Notes under the pieces: model-generated | Told to the model about the DNA's origin: nothing | Seen by the model: the letters and a program-made list of their open reading frames with translations, nothing else | Databases searched by the model: none | NCBI GenBank assembly: GCA_035632055.1 | Contig: DASQHO010000063.1 | Location: 1-6,250, forward strand | Reading direction: 5' to 3' | DNA: 6,250 nucleotides | Source: REEB95 sp035632055 | Lineage (GTDB): Bacteria > Pseudomonadota > Alphaproteobacteria > ATCC43930 > CGMCC-115725 | Position numbers and translations under genes: made by a program | Shown here: piece after piece, positions 5,403 to 6,250 of the stretch | How positions within the stretch are numbered: the first letter of the stretch is position 1 | Layout: each line of letters begins with the position of its first letter

Positions 5403-5987
5403 ATGTTCCTGCTGATCGATAACTACGACAGTTTCACTTACAACCTCTGGCACTATCTCGGCGAGCTTGGCGCCGAGGTGATTGTCAAAAGGAACGACGC
5501 TCTGTCGGTGGCCGATGCACTCGCGCTCAAGCCGCAGGGCATCGTCATTTCGCCGGGACCGAGCGATCCTGACCGCGCCGGCATCTGTCTCGAGCTCATC
5601 GCCAAGGCTGGACGCATTCCGCTGCTCGGCGTCTGCCTCGGCCATCAGGCGATCGGCCAGGCCTTCGGCGGCAAGGTCGTGCGGGCCAAGGTGCCGATGC
5701 ACGGCAAGCTCAGCACCATCCGTCACGAGGGCAGCGGCGTCTTCGCCGGCTTGCCCAATCCGTTCGACGCAACGCGTTATCATTCGTTGATCGTCGAGCG
5801 CGCCAGCCTGCCCGCTTCGCTCGCCGTCACTGCCGAAACCGAAGACGGCATCATCATGGGCCTGCAGCATCGCGAGCGGCCGGTACACGGCGTGCAGTTC
5901 CATCCGGAAAGCATCGCCTCGCAGGGCGGCCACCGCCTGCTCAAGAATTTCCTCGTTCTCGCCGCCGCCGAAAGCGTCGCCGCATGA
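5403..5987 (+). CDS. trpG: Anthranilate synthase component II (glutamine amidotransferase)
   Basis: A 194-residue class I glutamine amidotransferase of normal length. It hydrolyses glutamine and passes ammonia to TrpE for anthranilate formation. It has 'DNYDSFTYNL' (6-15), the oxyanion-region 'SPGPSDP' (50-56), the nucleophile Cys78 in 'GVCLGHQAIGQAFGG' (76-90), 'HGK' (100-102), 'YHSL' (126-129) and the catalytic His167 and Glu169 in 'GVQFHPESI' (163-171). The full triad is present. In some bacteria this subunit also serves PabB in folate synthesis (PabA role); the direct overlap with trpD favours the tryptophan role but does not exclude dual use. The start at 5403 is supported by GAGG 7 bases upstream and by the promoter at 5354-5382. 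It lies about 2 kb from trpE. Confidence 0.96.
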   Translation: MFLLIDNYDSFTYNLWHYLGELGAEVIVKRNDALSVADALALKPQGIVISPGPSDPDRAGICLELIAKAGRIPLLGVCLGHQAIGQAFGGKVVRAKVPMHGKLSTIRHEGSGVFAGLPNPFDATRYHSLIVERASLPASLAVTAETEDGIIMGLQHRERPVHGVQFHPESIASQGGHRLLKNFLVLAAAESVAA

Positions 5988-6250
5988 GCGGCAAGATCGA
6001 ATTCAAAACGCTGCTGGCGAAAGTAGCGGCGGGCGAGCGCCTGTCCGAGGCCGACGCCACGCAAGCCTTCGAGGCGATGATGTCGGGCGACGCGACGCCG
6101 GCACAGATGGGCGGCTTCCTCATGGCGCTGCGCGTGCGCGGCGAAACCGTCGACGAGATCGCCGCTGCCGCCCGTACGATGCGCAGCAAGGCGCTGCACG
6201 TGACGGCGCCGCCCGACGCGATCGACGTCGTCGGCACCGGCGGCGACGGC
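5984..6250 (+). CDS. trpD: Anthranilate phosphoribosyltransferase, N-terminal part (cut by window edge)
   Basis: The first 89 residues are present; the rest lies beyond the window. The enzyme joins anthranilate to PRPP, giving phosphoribosyl-anthranilate, the second step of tryptophan synthesis. The N-terminal helical domain reads 'MSGKIEFKTLLAKVAAGERL', then 'LSEADATQAFEAMMSGDATPAQMGGFLMALRVRGET' in the family pattern. The PRPP-binding glycine loop 'GTGGDG' (84-89) is the last thing seen. The ATG overlaps the trpG stop as ATGA (5984-5987), a typical sign of translational coupling within an operon. No frame break is visible up to the edge. Confidence 0.95.
   Translation, partial: MSGKIEFKTLLAKVAAGERLSEADATQAFEAMMSGDATPAQMGGFLMALRVRGETVDEIAAAARTMRSKALHVTAPPDAIDVVGTGGDG

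Noticed and set aside
5312..5420. Possible Trp leader peptide ahead of trpG (ATGs at 5312 and 5335)
   Set aside because: Neither short frame contains tryptophan codons, both begin upstream of the likely transcription start, and no alternating hairpin pair is seen.
5355..5933. 192-codon minus-strand open frame opposite trpG
   Set aside because: It covers the trpG promoter and coding region, has no recognisable motif, and trpG has its complete catalytic triad.
1..6250. CRISPR array, tRNA/rRNA genes, insertion sequences or attachment sites
   Set aside because: I saw no regularly spaced repeats, no cloverleaf-like sequence, no transposase or integrase motifs, and no flanking direct repeats around the trpE-trpG insert.

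Overview
The window looks like chromosomal DNA of a high-GC alphaproteobacterium. Three things suggest this: strong G/C bias at third codon positions in every gene, a PpiD-type periplasmic chaperone with the 'IWGIGD' membrane-anchor signature placed directly before trpE, and the gene order ppiD, trpE, trpG, trpD. That order is known from many alphaproteobacteria, where trpC, moaC, moeA and lexA often follow. The exact order or family cannot be read from the sequence.

Layout. Positions 20-1897 (+) encode a SurA/PpiD-type peptidyl-prolyl isomerase anchored in the inner membrane. Four bases later trpE (1902-3404, +) encodes the large subunit of anthranilate synthase. The 3' end of trpE and the next bases (3361-3445) hold three consecutive perfect stem-loops. 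Two small secreted-protein genes follow on the same strand: an unrecognised 98-residue protein (3526-3822) and a 136-residue exported single-domain cupin (3880-4290). A gene on the opposite strand (4304-5251, -) encodes a membrane-anchored divergent polysaccharide deacetylase (YibQ/DUF610-like) and converges on the cupin gene with 13 bases between stop codons. A 151-base divergent intergenic region carries a near-consensus sigma-70-type promoter facing trpG, and a perfect inverted repeat just upstream of the deacetylase start. trpG (5403-5987, +) overlaps the start of trpD (5984 to the window edge, +) by an ATGA junction.

How the genes work together. TrpE and TrpG form anthranilate synthase, which turns chorismate and glutamine into anthranilate. 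TrpD then transfers the phosphoribosyl group of PRPP to anthranilate. The two synthase subunits are encoded about 2 kb apart and probably in separate transcription units: trpE coupled to ppiD, and trpG-trpD under their own promoter. The three genes between them are predicted to be exported or membrane-anchored and have no evident link to tryptophan.

Most of the window is ordinary housekeeping sequence. I found no CRISPR array, RNA gene or mobile element, and no clear case for a new multi-gene system. The points most worth a second look are the insert that splits trpE from trpG, the orphan secreted protein, the stem-loop cluster after trpE, and the altered active-site motifs in the deacetylase-like protein and in PpiD.
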